DNA of 12,897 nt from contig DCHU01000035.1 of assembly GCA_002314915.1 (NCBI GenBank), forward strand, positions 1 through 12,897. The letters run 5' to 3'. Positions within the stretch are counted from its first letter, which is position 1. Each line of letters opens with the position of its first letter. The DNA is from Caryophanales bacterium UBA1744 (GTDB lineage Bacteria; Bacillota_I; Bacilli_A; RFN20; CAG-826). The notes under the pieces were generated by a model, which worked only from the letters and a program-made list of their open reading frames with translations, was not told the DNA's origin and did not search any database. Below, one piece after another: positions 1-5,418 of the stretch. Both the position numbers and the translations under genes were made by a program.

Positions 1-5
1 TGCAC

Positions 6-32
6 TTAACATTACAATTTACCTTATATAAT
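6..32 (+). promoter_or_regulatory. Sigma-A-like promoter of ybaK, near-leaderless
   Basis: TATAAT at 27-32 is a consensus -10 box. TTAACA at 6-11 is a possible -35 with a short 15-bp spacer. Transcription starting about 7 nt after the -10 box would leave only about 3-4 nt before the ATG at 43. No AGGAGG-like sequence lies between. The -35 assignment is weak; the -10 is strong. Confidence 0.6.
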
Positions 33-42
33 AAAGATATAT

Positions 43-507
43 ATGAACAAGACTAATGTAATGAGATTGCTAGATGTCGCAAACGCCCCGTATACGCCTC
101 ATGAATACGATGAGAACATTGTGAATGGGGAACAGGTTGCCTTGGCCGTTGGAGAGGATCCTAACGCCGTTTTTAAGACTCTAGTTTGTTTCAATGAGAA
201 GAAGGAACATTACGTATTCTGTGTGCCTGTAAACGGCAATTTAGACCTCAAGAAAGCTGCAAAGATATCTCATTCCAAATTCATAGATTTGATTCCCCAG
301 AAGGAATTATTGCCTCTTACCGGATACGTACACGGAGGTTGTTCTCCAATCGGAATGAAGAAACAATTCACCACTTTCATTGACGAAACTGCACAACTGT
401 TCGACACCATTTATATATCTGGTGGAAAAAGAGGATTACAGGTGGAAATATCACCAATAGTACTCTGTGAATATATTAGATCATCGTTTGTAGATTTACT
501 CGCTTAG
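43..507 (+). CDS. ybaK: Cys-tRNA(Pro)/Cys-tRNA(Cys) deacylase, YbaK/EbsC family
   Basis: This 154-residue cytoplasmic protein has the length and motifs of the YbaK family, which hydrolyses Cys-tRNA(Pro) made in error by prolyl-tRNA synthetase (family knowledge). Visible marks are FKTLV at 44-48, whose Lys45 matches the conserved substrate-binding lysine of YbaK, GGCSPIGMKK at 98-107, and SGGKRGLQVEI at 126-136. It is a single-domain free-standing form, not the insertion domain of a ProRS. The ATG at 43 is chosen because a TATAAT box ends 10 nt upstream and the whole domain lies downstream. No Shine-Dalgarno sequence precedes it, so the mRNA is probably leaderless. It stops with TAG and is followed 35 bp later by a terminator, so it is transcribed alone, at least on its 3' side. 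Identification is firm; exact tRNA specificity is inferred from the family. Confidence 0.95.
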   Translation: MNKTNVMRLLDVANAPYTPHEYDENIVNGEQVALAVGEDPNAVFKTLVCFNEKKEHYVFCVPVNGNLDLKKAAKISHSKFIDLIPQKELLPLTGYVHGGCSPIGMKKQFTTFIDETAQLFDTIYISGGKRGLQVEISPIVLCEYIRSSFVDLLA

Positions 508-542
508 TGCCGCGTCGACATCAATTACTACCTATGATAATT

Positions 543-570
543 GCAGGCAAATTATGCCTGTTTTTCTTTT
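543..570 (+). terminator. Rho-independent terminator of ybaK
   Basis: CAGGCA (544-549) pairs with TGCCTG (555-560) around a 5-nt loop, and a G-U pair can extend the stem by one. The run TTTTTCTTTT follows at 561-570. It lies 35 bp after the ybaK stop. The opposite strand has no T-run after the hairpin, so it acts on the plus strand only. Confidence 0.9.
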
Positions 571-870
571 GTAAAAATACATTGGAATAATCATTTAAAA
601 TATGTATTGTGAAACATTTATTAGTGTATATTAAAAAAGTAAAAATAACTATTATACTATTTGAATTATCATATTTTAAATTGAATATCCTATACAATAT
701 ATAACTTGAGATTAGGTAAAAATAAGTACTAGGTAATATCGAAAGAAAACTAATGTATATTATAATTAGCACTCAAATAGTAAGACTGCTAATAGTATTT
801 TTCATTAATAAATAGCGTATATAAAAAGAATGTGTTAAACACTAATCACCGAATTTATAAAAAAACCATC
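571..870. other. AT-rich gene-free region between two convergent genes
   Basis: About 300 bp lie between the ybaK terminator and the 3' end of the M24 peptidase gene. The region is clearly more AT-rich than the neighbouring genes. I find no ORF with coding character on either strand: the longest open frame (minus, 521-772) begins with GTG, runs through the ybaK terminator and resembles no family I know. No tRNA-like or strongly folded RNA is evident. The one clear signal is the CIRCE element at 766-792, with a TATAAT readable on both strands at its left edge. An 11-bp palindrome GTGTTAAACAC lies at 832-842 and is probably chance. The region may be the remains of a lost gene or may encode a short RNA. 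Confidence 0.7.
766..792. promoter_or_regulatory. CIRCE element (HrcA operator), orphan
   Basis: The left arm TTAGCACTC (766-774), a 9-bp spacer (775-783) and the right arm GACTGCTAA (784-792) match the CIRCE consensus TTAGCACTC-N9-GAGTGCTAA at 17 of 18 arm positions; only G-to-C at 786 differs. HrcA binds CIRCE to repress groESL and dnaK operons (established). A plus-strand TATAAT at 761-766 abuts it, so plus transcription would begin inside the operator, the usual geometry. A minus-strand TATAAT reads at 764-759. No heat-shock gene, nor any convincing ORF, lies downstream in either direction before the convergent flanking genes. Recognition of the operator is strong; what it controls is unknown. 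Confidence 0.85.
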
Positions 871-889
871 TTATTTGATGGTAATTTTT
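859..889 (-). terminator. Terminator of the M24 peptidase gene, possibly bidirectional
   Basis: Read on the minus strand, ACCATC (882-877) pairs with GATGGT (870-865) around a 6-nt loop, followed by a T-run (865-859). The peptidase stop codon TAA lies inside the loop, so the last sense codons form part of the hairpin. On the plus strand the same hairpin is followed by AATTTTT, so it could also stop a transcript coming from the CIRCE region. Confidence 0.8.
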
Positions 890-2055
890 AAGATTTTTTG
901 TTGTCTTCCTGCAACAATGATCGGCTTTCCGTTTTGCATCGCAACATTGGTCTCGCTTCTCATTCCGTAATCAGGAGCATATATTCCTGGCTCCAGTGAG
1001 AATGAAGTGCCATCAACCAATTGTCTTGTGTCATGTGATTCGTAGTCATCGATGTTTGCGCCAGGTCCATGAGGTGATACATCGACAGAAATATTGTGTC
1101 CTGTTCTATGAGTGAAATATCTTCCATATCCTTGGCTCTCGATGTAGTCTCTCGTTATTCTGTCAACCTCATACCCCATAACCGGTCTTGATTGAGAAGT
1201 GGCCTCGAGGAATTCAAAAGCTTTATCTATGGCCGTCTTGAGAACGTTGAATCGTTTTTCCATTTCCGCAGGAACATCGTCACCAACATATGCCATCCAT
1301 GTTATGTCTGCATAAACCGCTTTTGGGTGATTGTATTTCGCCCACATATCAATGAGGACCAAATCTCCTTTTTTGATTTTTGATGAAACTGTTTCAGTTG
1401 GGCCATAGTGTGGGTTAGCAGCGTTAGGACCAATTGCAACGATAGGAGGATCGTCGTATGTCATTCCCTCTTCATGGAATCTATCGCAGATGAACTGCTG
1501 GATTTCAAATTCATCAGCTTCACCATTCTTTGAAATCATTTCCCCAATTTTTGCGAATGCCTCATCCTTAATCTTCAATGTGGTTTCGCATGCCTTGAGC
1601 TGGAGCTGATAAGATTCATCATCATAGACAGCGTTCATTTCCTGCAATAAGTCGGCACTTGAGATTACCTCGACGCCATGCTTCTTAACAAAATCAACCG
1701 AACCATAATCAGCTAAGGACACTCTTGGTAATAGACCATCCTCAGAAACATCCATCAATACGCGTGCGTATTTAGATAATAAGGATTCTTCTAATGAGAG
1801 CATCTCTTGCCAAGTGTTATAAACGAGTAGTTTGAAATCTTTGGTTACTTCTGGGTCATTTAAGAAGACTGTATCTATTGAATGGCAAATAATATATGCC
1901 TGCTCCCTTTCAAAGACGAAAACGATCTTTCTAGTGAGCATTTTGTTTCCGACAAAAGAAGGGACAGTGGGATTTCTGTTCTCATAATCGAAAACTATCC
2001 ATGCGTCGGCCTGCTTCTTTTCTAATTCTTTTGATATTGTTAATGCGTTTTTCAT
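871..2055 (-). CDS. M24 family metallopeptidase (Xaa-Pro aminopeptidase type)
   Basis: This 394-residue protein has the two-part layout of M24 peptidases: an N-terminal creatinase-like domain (about 1-145) and a C-terminal pita-bread catalytic domain (about 150-394). The five expected metal ligands are all visible: Asp236 in LIDMW, Asp250 in YADIT, His320 in HRTGHN, Glu355 in SLEPGIY and Glu368 in RSETNV. His216 (PHYGPT) and His329 (SPHGPG) fit the conserved active-site histidines. The family removes N-terminal residues, typically before proline, with a dinuclear metal centre. The sequence between the two Asp ligands (Trp in place of the usual Gly, and AVYAD) marks a variant subfamily, so strict Xaa-Pro specificity is inferred. 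No signal peptide is seen, so it is cytoplasmic, suited to peptide recycling. It is transcribed alone, divergently from the GH2 gene, with its own terminator. Confidence 0.92.
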   Translation of the reverse strand: MKNALTISKELEKKQADAWIVFDYENRNPTVPSFVGNKMLTRKIVFVFEREQAYIICHSIDTVFLNDPEVTKDFKLLVYNTWQEMLSLEESLLSKYARVLMDVSEDGLLPRVSLADYGSVDFVKKHGVEVISSADLLQEMNAVYDDESYQLQLKACETTLKIKDEAFAKIGEMISKNGEADEFEIQQFICDRFHEEGMTYDDPPIVAIGPNAANPHYGPTETVSSKIKKGDLVLIDMWAKYNHPKAVYADITWMAYVGDDVPAEMEKRFNVLKTAIDKAFEFLEATSQSRPVMGYEVDRITRDYIESQGYGRYFTHRTGHNISVDVSPHGPGANIDDYESHDTRQLVDGTSFSLEPGIYAPDYGMRSETNVAMQNGKPIIVAGRQQKILKITIK

Positions 2056-2059
2056 AATA

Positions 2060-2088
2060 TTGGCATTTATTGTATCATTATTTATATA
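2060..2088 (+). promoter_or_regulatory. Sigma-A-like promoter of the GH2 gene
   Basis: TTGGCA (2060-2065), a 17-bp spacer and TATATA (2083-2088) make a good sigma-A promoter. Transcription would start near 2095, about 6 nt before the ATG at 2101. It overlaps the divergent peptidase promoter, so the two probably interfere. An inverted repeat AAGG-TTT-CCTT (2090-2100) directly abuts the ATG; whether it matters is unclear. Confidence 0.6.
2069..2077 (-). promoter_or_regulatory. Extended -10 promoter of the M24 peptidase gene
   Basis: On the minus strand TGATACAAT fits an extended -10 (TGn plus TACAAT, 5 of 6 to consensus). It ends 13 nt before the ATG at 2055, predicting a leader of about 6 nt. 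No good -35 is seen at 16-18 bp, which the TGn extension could compensate for. No Shine-Dalgarno sequence precedes the ATG. Confidence 0.55.
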
Positions 2089-2100
2089 TAAGGTTTCCTT

Positions 2101-3849
2101 ATGAATTCAATTTTCACTAAAGACGTTGATTTAGAACACCCATTTACTGAACACCCAAACCCTTATTTTGAAAGGGAACATTTTTTGATGTTAGATGGCT
2201 GGTGGGATTTCGAAATCAACCAATCAGAATCAACTGAAAAATACACCAAGAAAATAGTGGTTCCTTTCTCTCCGGAAACACCTCTTTCTCAAGTACAAAT
2301 CTCAATAGCTGCTAACGACTACATGCACTATAGAAAAACATTCAAAATCGAGGATGCATTTGTCGGTTCAAAAGCGATACTTCATTTCACTGCCGTCGAT
2401 CAGGAGTGCAGTGTGTACTTTAACGGCAAAAAACTTGGTGATCATAAAGGTGGATATACATCTTTTTGCTTCGTGGTTGACAGCGTTTCTGAAGATAACG
2501 TTTTAGAGGTTGTTGCAAGAGATGATACTGACAGCGAGATATACGGAAGAGGAAAACAAAACAACGAGAGGGGCGGCATCTGGTACACTCCAACAAGTGG
2601 AATCTGGGGAGATGTTTATTTAGAGTTTGTTCCTGAGTCTTATGTCGAGGAAATAACCGTCAAACCTTCATGGAATGATAAAAAAGTGGCTATTTCCGCA
2701 GTAAAACACGGCGAAAATGATGTTTTATGCGTGATTTACAAAGAAAATGAAGTTATTTCAGAATCAACAATACCTTCAAATAAAGTCATTGAGATTGATT
2801 TATCAGAACATTTTATGGAATGGTCTCCTGATGAACCTAACCTATATAAAGTTGTGTTAATGATGGGGGAAGACAAGGTAACAACACACTTTGGTTTTAG
2901 ACATTTAGAGGCTAAAGAAGTGGGCGGTATCAAATACCTCTACCTGAATAATAAGCCGATTTTCTTATCCTCTTTATTGGACCAGGGATACTGGCCGGAC
3001 GGCGGCTTAACTGCACCATCTCCAAAAGCCATTTCTTATGACATTGACACCATAAAAGAAGCCGGTTTTAACTGCTTGAGAAAACACATAAAAATAGAGA
3101 GCATGAGATGGTATTTTGAATGCGATAGAAAAGGTGTTTTGGTAATGCAGGATTTGGTTAATTCTGGAGCCAAATATTCAAAGCTTTTAATTAACACAAG
3201 ACCATTCATTAATTACGACGTGAACGACATTGATAACAAGATCCTTGGAAGAGGGAATCCAGACTCGATGTTTAGATATGAAGAAGATATGTATGCGACC
3301 GTAAAACAGTTGTCTTCACCTACATGTATTTGCATATGGACTCTCTTCAATGAGGGCTGGGGTCAATTCAGAGCAACCGAGATGTATCCGAAGATGAAAT
3401 CCTGTGTTGGCGATTGCTTAATCGACGCCACTTCGGGCTGGTATGACAAGGGAGTTGGCGATTTCAACAGCAGACATATTTACTTTAGAGCCCCAAAACC
3501 TAAGACTGATCACAAAAGAGTGTTGTCCTTATCAGAGTTCGGTGGCTATTCATTGCCATCAGAAGGCCATATGTTCACCAAGAAGACATTTGGATATGCA
3601 ACATACAAAGACAACTCAAATCTCAATAAAGCCATAGAGACGGTATATAAGAGGGATTTGGTCAACGCTATCAAAAAAGATGGCTTATCAATCTCCGTAT
3701 ACACCCAGATCTCTGACGTGGAAGATGAAATCAATGGCTTAATGACCTACGACAGGGCTATTTTTAAGCCAGATATCGAATTGATTAAAGAATGCAACAA
3801 AGCTCTTTATGAGGCTTATGAGCAATCTATTAAAGATAAAGAACATTAA
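2101..3849 (+). CDS. Glycoside hydrolase family 2 (beta-galactosidase/beta-glucuronidase type)
   Basis: This 582-residue retaining glycosidase has the family 2 order: a jelly-roll sugar-binding domain (about 15-178, with LDGWWDF at 31-37 and RGGIWYTPTSGIWG at 157-170), an immunoglobulin-like domain (about 180-268), and a TIM barrel from about 275 (GFRHLEAKE at 265-273, LLDQGYWPDG at 292-301). The acid/base is Glu418 in LFNEGWGQ and the nucleophile is Glu479 in SEFGG, both in the usual places. It is close in size to beta-glucuronidases and much shorter than LacZ, with no C-terminal LacZ domains. No signal peptide or anchor is seen, so it acts in the cytoplasm on imported oligosaccharides. The exact sugar cannot be read from the sequence. 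No transporter or sugar regulator is adjacent. The next gene, a HAD phosphatase, starts 20 bp later but appears to have its own promoter. Confidence 0.93.
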   Translation: MNSIFTKDVDLEHPFTEHPNPYFEREHFLMLDGWWDFEINQSESTEKYTKKIVVPFSPETPLSQVQISIAANDYMHYRKTFKIEDAFVGSKAILHFTAVDQECSVYFNGKKLGDHKGGYTSFCFVVDSVSEDNVLEVVARDDTDSEIYGRGKQNNERGGIWYTPTSGIWGDVYLEFVPESYVEEITVKPSWNDKKVAISAVKHGENDVLCVIYKENEVISESTIPSNKVIEIDLSEHFMEWSPDEPNLYKVVLMMGEDKVTTHFGFRHLEAKEVGGIKYLYLNNKPIFLSSLLDQGYWPDGGLTAPSPKAISYDIDTIKEAGFNCLRKHIKIESMRWYFECDRKGVLVMQDLVNSGAKYSKLLINTRPFINYDVNDIDNKILGRGNPDSMFRYEEDMYATVKQLSSPTCICIWTLFNEGWGQFRATEMYPKMKSCVGDCLIDATSGWYDKGVGDFNSRHIYFRAPKPKTDHKRVLSLSEFGGYSLPSEGHMFTKKTFGYATYKDNSNLNKAIETVYKRDLVNAIKKDGLSISVYTQISDVEDEINGLMTYDRAIFKPDIELIKECNKALYEAYEQSIKDKEH

Positions 3850-3852
3850 CTT

Positions 3853-3861
3853 TGTTATAAT
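3853..3861 (+). promoter_or_regulatory. Extended -10 promoter of the HAD gene, leaderless
   Basis: TGTTATAAT is a TGn extended -10 with a perfect TATAAT (3856-3861), lying in the 20-bp gap after the GH2 stop. The ATG at 3870 begins 8 nt after the box, so the transcript would start essentially at the start codon. There is no Shine-Dalgarno sequence in the gap. A -35, if any, would lie in the last GH2 codons and is not obvious. Confidence 0.7.
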
Positions 3862-3869
3862 CGCCTAGT

Positions 3870-4649
3870 ATGAGTATCAAGATTGCTTTTTTCGACATCG
3901 ATAACACCATCTATGACGGTTACAACAAACGCTGGACTGAAGGCACTGTTAATGCCATCAAAAAAGCCCAACAAAAGGGATTAAAGGTTTGCGTTTGCAC
4001 ATCTAGACCAAATGACTCAATGAGAGATTTGAGAACCTTTGATTTGGGCATTGAGTGGGATGCAATCATTGGTAGTTCAGGCGGCACAGCAAAGGTTGGA
4101 AACAAGTTCATTAGATCGTTTACTTTGGACCAAAATGTTTCCGAAAGATTCTTCAATTACCTGGTTGATAAAAACATCACTTTTGAGATGATTGGCCTTG
4201 AAACCAGGTGGATTTGTGGCGATTTTAATGAATTTGCTAAGAAATTCTACGATTTATTCCTTGAGAATCATCCTGCCACAAGCGATGTTGTAATGCCTGA
4301 TTTAACTCAATATCACTTATTCTGTCCTGACGTTTATGATGAGGACATAATTACGAAATTCCCTGAGATTGTATTCAGCAGATATCTTCCTTTTGCGGTC
4401 GATGTCGTTCCTGTTGTTTATCAGAAGGGAGATGGCATAGACGATGTGCTTGATTACTATGGTTTAACCGAGGATGAAGCCATTGGTTTTGGTGATGACT
4501 TACAGGACATTTCCATAGCTGATCATGTCAAGGAGTTCGTTGCCATGGAAAACGCTAAACCAGAAGTAAAAGGAGTGGCCACATATATCACCGGACATTG
4601 TTCCGAAAATGGTATAGAACAGGCTCTAGAATACTTTAATTTAATTTAA
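3870..4649 (+). CDS. Cof-type HAD family phosphatase
   Basis: This 259-residue protein carries all HAD motifs. Motif I is FFDIDNT with nucleophile Asp9 and acid/base Asp11; motif II is CTSRP (Thr44, Ser45); motif III is Lys186 in YQKGDGID; motif IV is GFGDD (206-210) with Asp209/Asp210 and Asp213 nearby. A C2-type cap of about 100 residues sits between motifs II and III, and the tail ENAKPEVK (227-234) is typical of the Cof subfamily. These Mg-dependent cytoplasmic enzymes usually dephosphorylate sugar phosphates, nucleotide-like compounds or FMN; the substrate here cannot be told. It follows the GH2 gene closely, which would fit sugar metabolism, but the intervening -10 box argues for a separate transcript. 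The ATG at 3870 is supported by the box 8 nt upstream and by motif I near the N-terminus. Confidence 0.93.
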   Translation: MSIKIAFFDIDNTIYDGYNKRWTEGTVNAIKKAQQKGLKVCVCTSRPNDSMRDLRTFDLGIEWDAIIGSSGGTAKVGNKFIRSFTLDQNVSERFFNYLVDKNITFEMIGLETRWICGDFNEFAKKFYDLFLENHPATSDVVMPDLTQYHLFCPDVYDEDIITKFPEIVFSRYLPFAVDVVPVVYQKGDGIDDVLDYYGLTEDEAIGFGDDLQDISIADHVKEFVAMENAKPEVKGVATYITGHCSENGIEQALEYFNLI

Positions 4650-4653
4650 TGCT

Positions 4654-4681
4654 AACGGTTAAAAAACCGTTGCTATATACT
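4654..4681 (+). promoter_or_regulatory. mntP promoter with candidate operator
   Basis: A perfect inverted repeat, AACGGTT (4654-4660) and AACCGTT (4665-4671) around AAAA, covers the expected -35 and spacer. It is followed by TATATACT, readable as TATATA (4674-4679, preceded by TGC) or TATACT (4676-4681). The ATG at 4689 follows 7-9 nt later with no Shine-Dalgarno sequence, so the mRNA is probably leaderless. The repeat could be a repressor site or a weak terminator for the HAD gene; the absence of a T-run after it favours an operator. Confidence 0.55.
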
Positions 4682-4688
4682 TTGCCCT

Positions 4689-5327
4689 ATGACATTTGAA
4701 ATTATTATCCAAATCATATTAATGGGAGTTGCTCTCTCGATGGATGCATTTGCAGTCGCCGTTACCGACGGACTCACTTATACAGACATTAATAAGAGAA
4801 AGAGCTTCTTCATCGCCGGAGTCTTCGGAGTTATGCAGGCGGTTATGCCTCTTATCGGTTATTGGCTCGTTGAAGGCATCCAGGCAATCGTCGGCGCAAC
4901 TGGTGGCGAGAAGGCTGGAGCGATTATGGCAACAGTCGTTACTTGGGTTGCGTTTGCATTGCTCATGTACATCGGTGGAAAGATGCTTATCGATGGCATC
5001 AAGGATACTAAGAAACCGATCGAGGAAAGAGAGCCAAAGAAATTCTCAGTTAAAGAAGTTCTCGTGTATGGAGTTGCAACCGCAATCGACGCATTGGGAA
5101 CAGGCGTTGCATTACACGCAGGAACGTTATCCAACAATGGTACAATCTTCCTCCATGCCGCAATAATCATGTGCTGCACATTCATAATCTCACTTATTGG
5201 ATTATTCCTTGGAAACAAGATTGAGAAACTGTTCAAGGGCAGATATGAAATCACCGCAATTATCGGTGGAATCATCCTTCTTCTCTTGGGTGTGTGGATT
5301 GTTCTCGGACATTATCTCGGTATCTAA
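4689..5327 (+). CDS. mntP: Manganese efflux pump MntP
   Basis: This 212-residue membrane protein matches MntP (YebN family), which exports Mn(II) and protects against manganese excess. Six hydrophobic segments lie at about 5-24, 38-62, 78-101, 121-145, 155-176 and 187-206, the usual two three-helix repeats. The two internal acidic motifs are present: LSMDAFAVAV with Asp19 in helix 1 and AIDALGTGVAL with Asp134 in helix 4, matching the aspartates needed for transport in the family. A charged cytoplasmic loop (106-122) separates the halves. The length is slightly above the usual 180-190. No room exists upstream for a yybP-ykoY Mn riboswitch, since only 39 bp separate it from the HAD gene. A terminator follows, so it forms a single-gene unit. 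Confidence 0.93.
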   Translation: MTFEIIIQIILMGVALSMDAFAVAVTDGLTYTDINKRKSFFIAGVFGVMQAVMPLIGYWLVEGIQAIVGATGGEKAGAIMATVVTWVAFALLMYIGGKMLIDGIKDTKKPIEEREPKKFSVKEVLVYGVATAIDALGTGVALHAGTLSNNGTIFLHAAIIMCCTFIISLIGLFLGNKIEKLFKGRYEITAIIGGIILLLLGVWIVLGHYLGI

Positions 5328-5337
5328 TCAAAACATA

Positions 5338-5369
5338 AACGCGCTTAAGCGCTTTTTTGTTTTGTCTTT
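5338..5369 (+). terminator. Rho-independent terminator of mntP
   Basis: GCGC (5341-5344) pairs with GCGC (5349-5352) around TTAA, within the palindrome GCGCTTAAGCGC. AA/TT pairs can extend it past a C-T mismatch. TTTTTTGTTTTGTCTTTT follows from 5353. The stem is short but GC-only, and it starts 13 bp after the mntP stop. Confidence 0.85.
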
Positions 5370-5403
5370 TTGTTCTAAAGAAATAACTCTTTTTAATTAT
5401 CTT

Positions 5404-5412
5404 TGATAATAT
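5404..5412 (+). promoter_or_regulatory. -10 element of rluA-family gene, leaderless
   Basis: GATAAT (5405-5410, 5 of 6 to consensus) ends 8 nt before the ATG at 5419. An alternative reading is TGA-TAATAT (5404-5412), an extended -10. No clear -35 and no Shine-Dalgarno sequence are seen. It lies just after the mntP terminator, so this gene needs its own promoter. Confidence 0.5.
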
Positions 5413-5418
5413 ATAGCC

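Noticed and set aside
521..772. Minus-strand 83-codon hydrophobic open frame in the AT-rich region
   Set aside because: It starts with GTG, runs through the ybaK terminator, has low-complexity Ile/Tyr/Asn composition expected of AT-rich DNA, and matches no family I know.
832..842. Palindrome GTGTTAAACAC
   Set aside because: Short, in AT-rich DNA, with no neighbouring promoter or repeat copy; probably chance.
4654..4671. Inverted repeat as a terminator of the HAD gene
   Set aside because: The hairpin is followed by GCTATATAC and not by a T-run; an operator is more likely, though a weak terminator cannot be fully excluded.
4650..4688. yybP-ykoY Mn riboswitch before mntP
   Set aside because: Only 39 bp are available and the -10 box is 7-9 nt from the ATG, so a riboswitch aptamer of about 100 nt cannot fit.
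4729..5166. Plus-strand 145-codon open frame inside mntP
   Set aside because: Shadow frame of mntP, rich in Ser, Arg and Gln with no domain; mntP motifs and helices are all in the other frame.
4859..5275. Minus-strand 138-codon open frame antisense to mntP
   Set aside because: mntP is clearly real. The antisense frame is a mirror of its biased hydrophobic codons and has no recognisable domain or initiation site.
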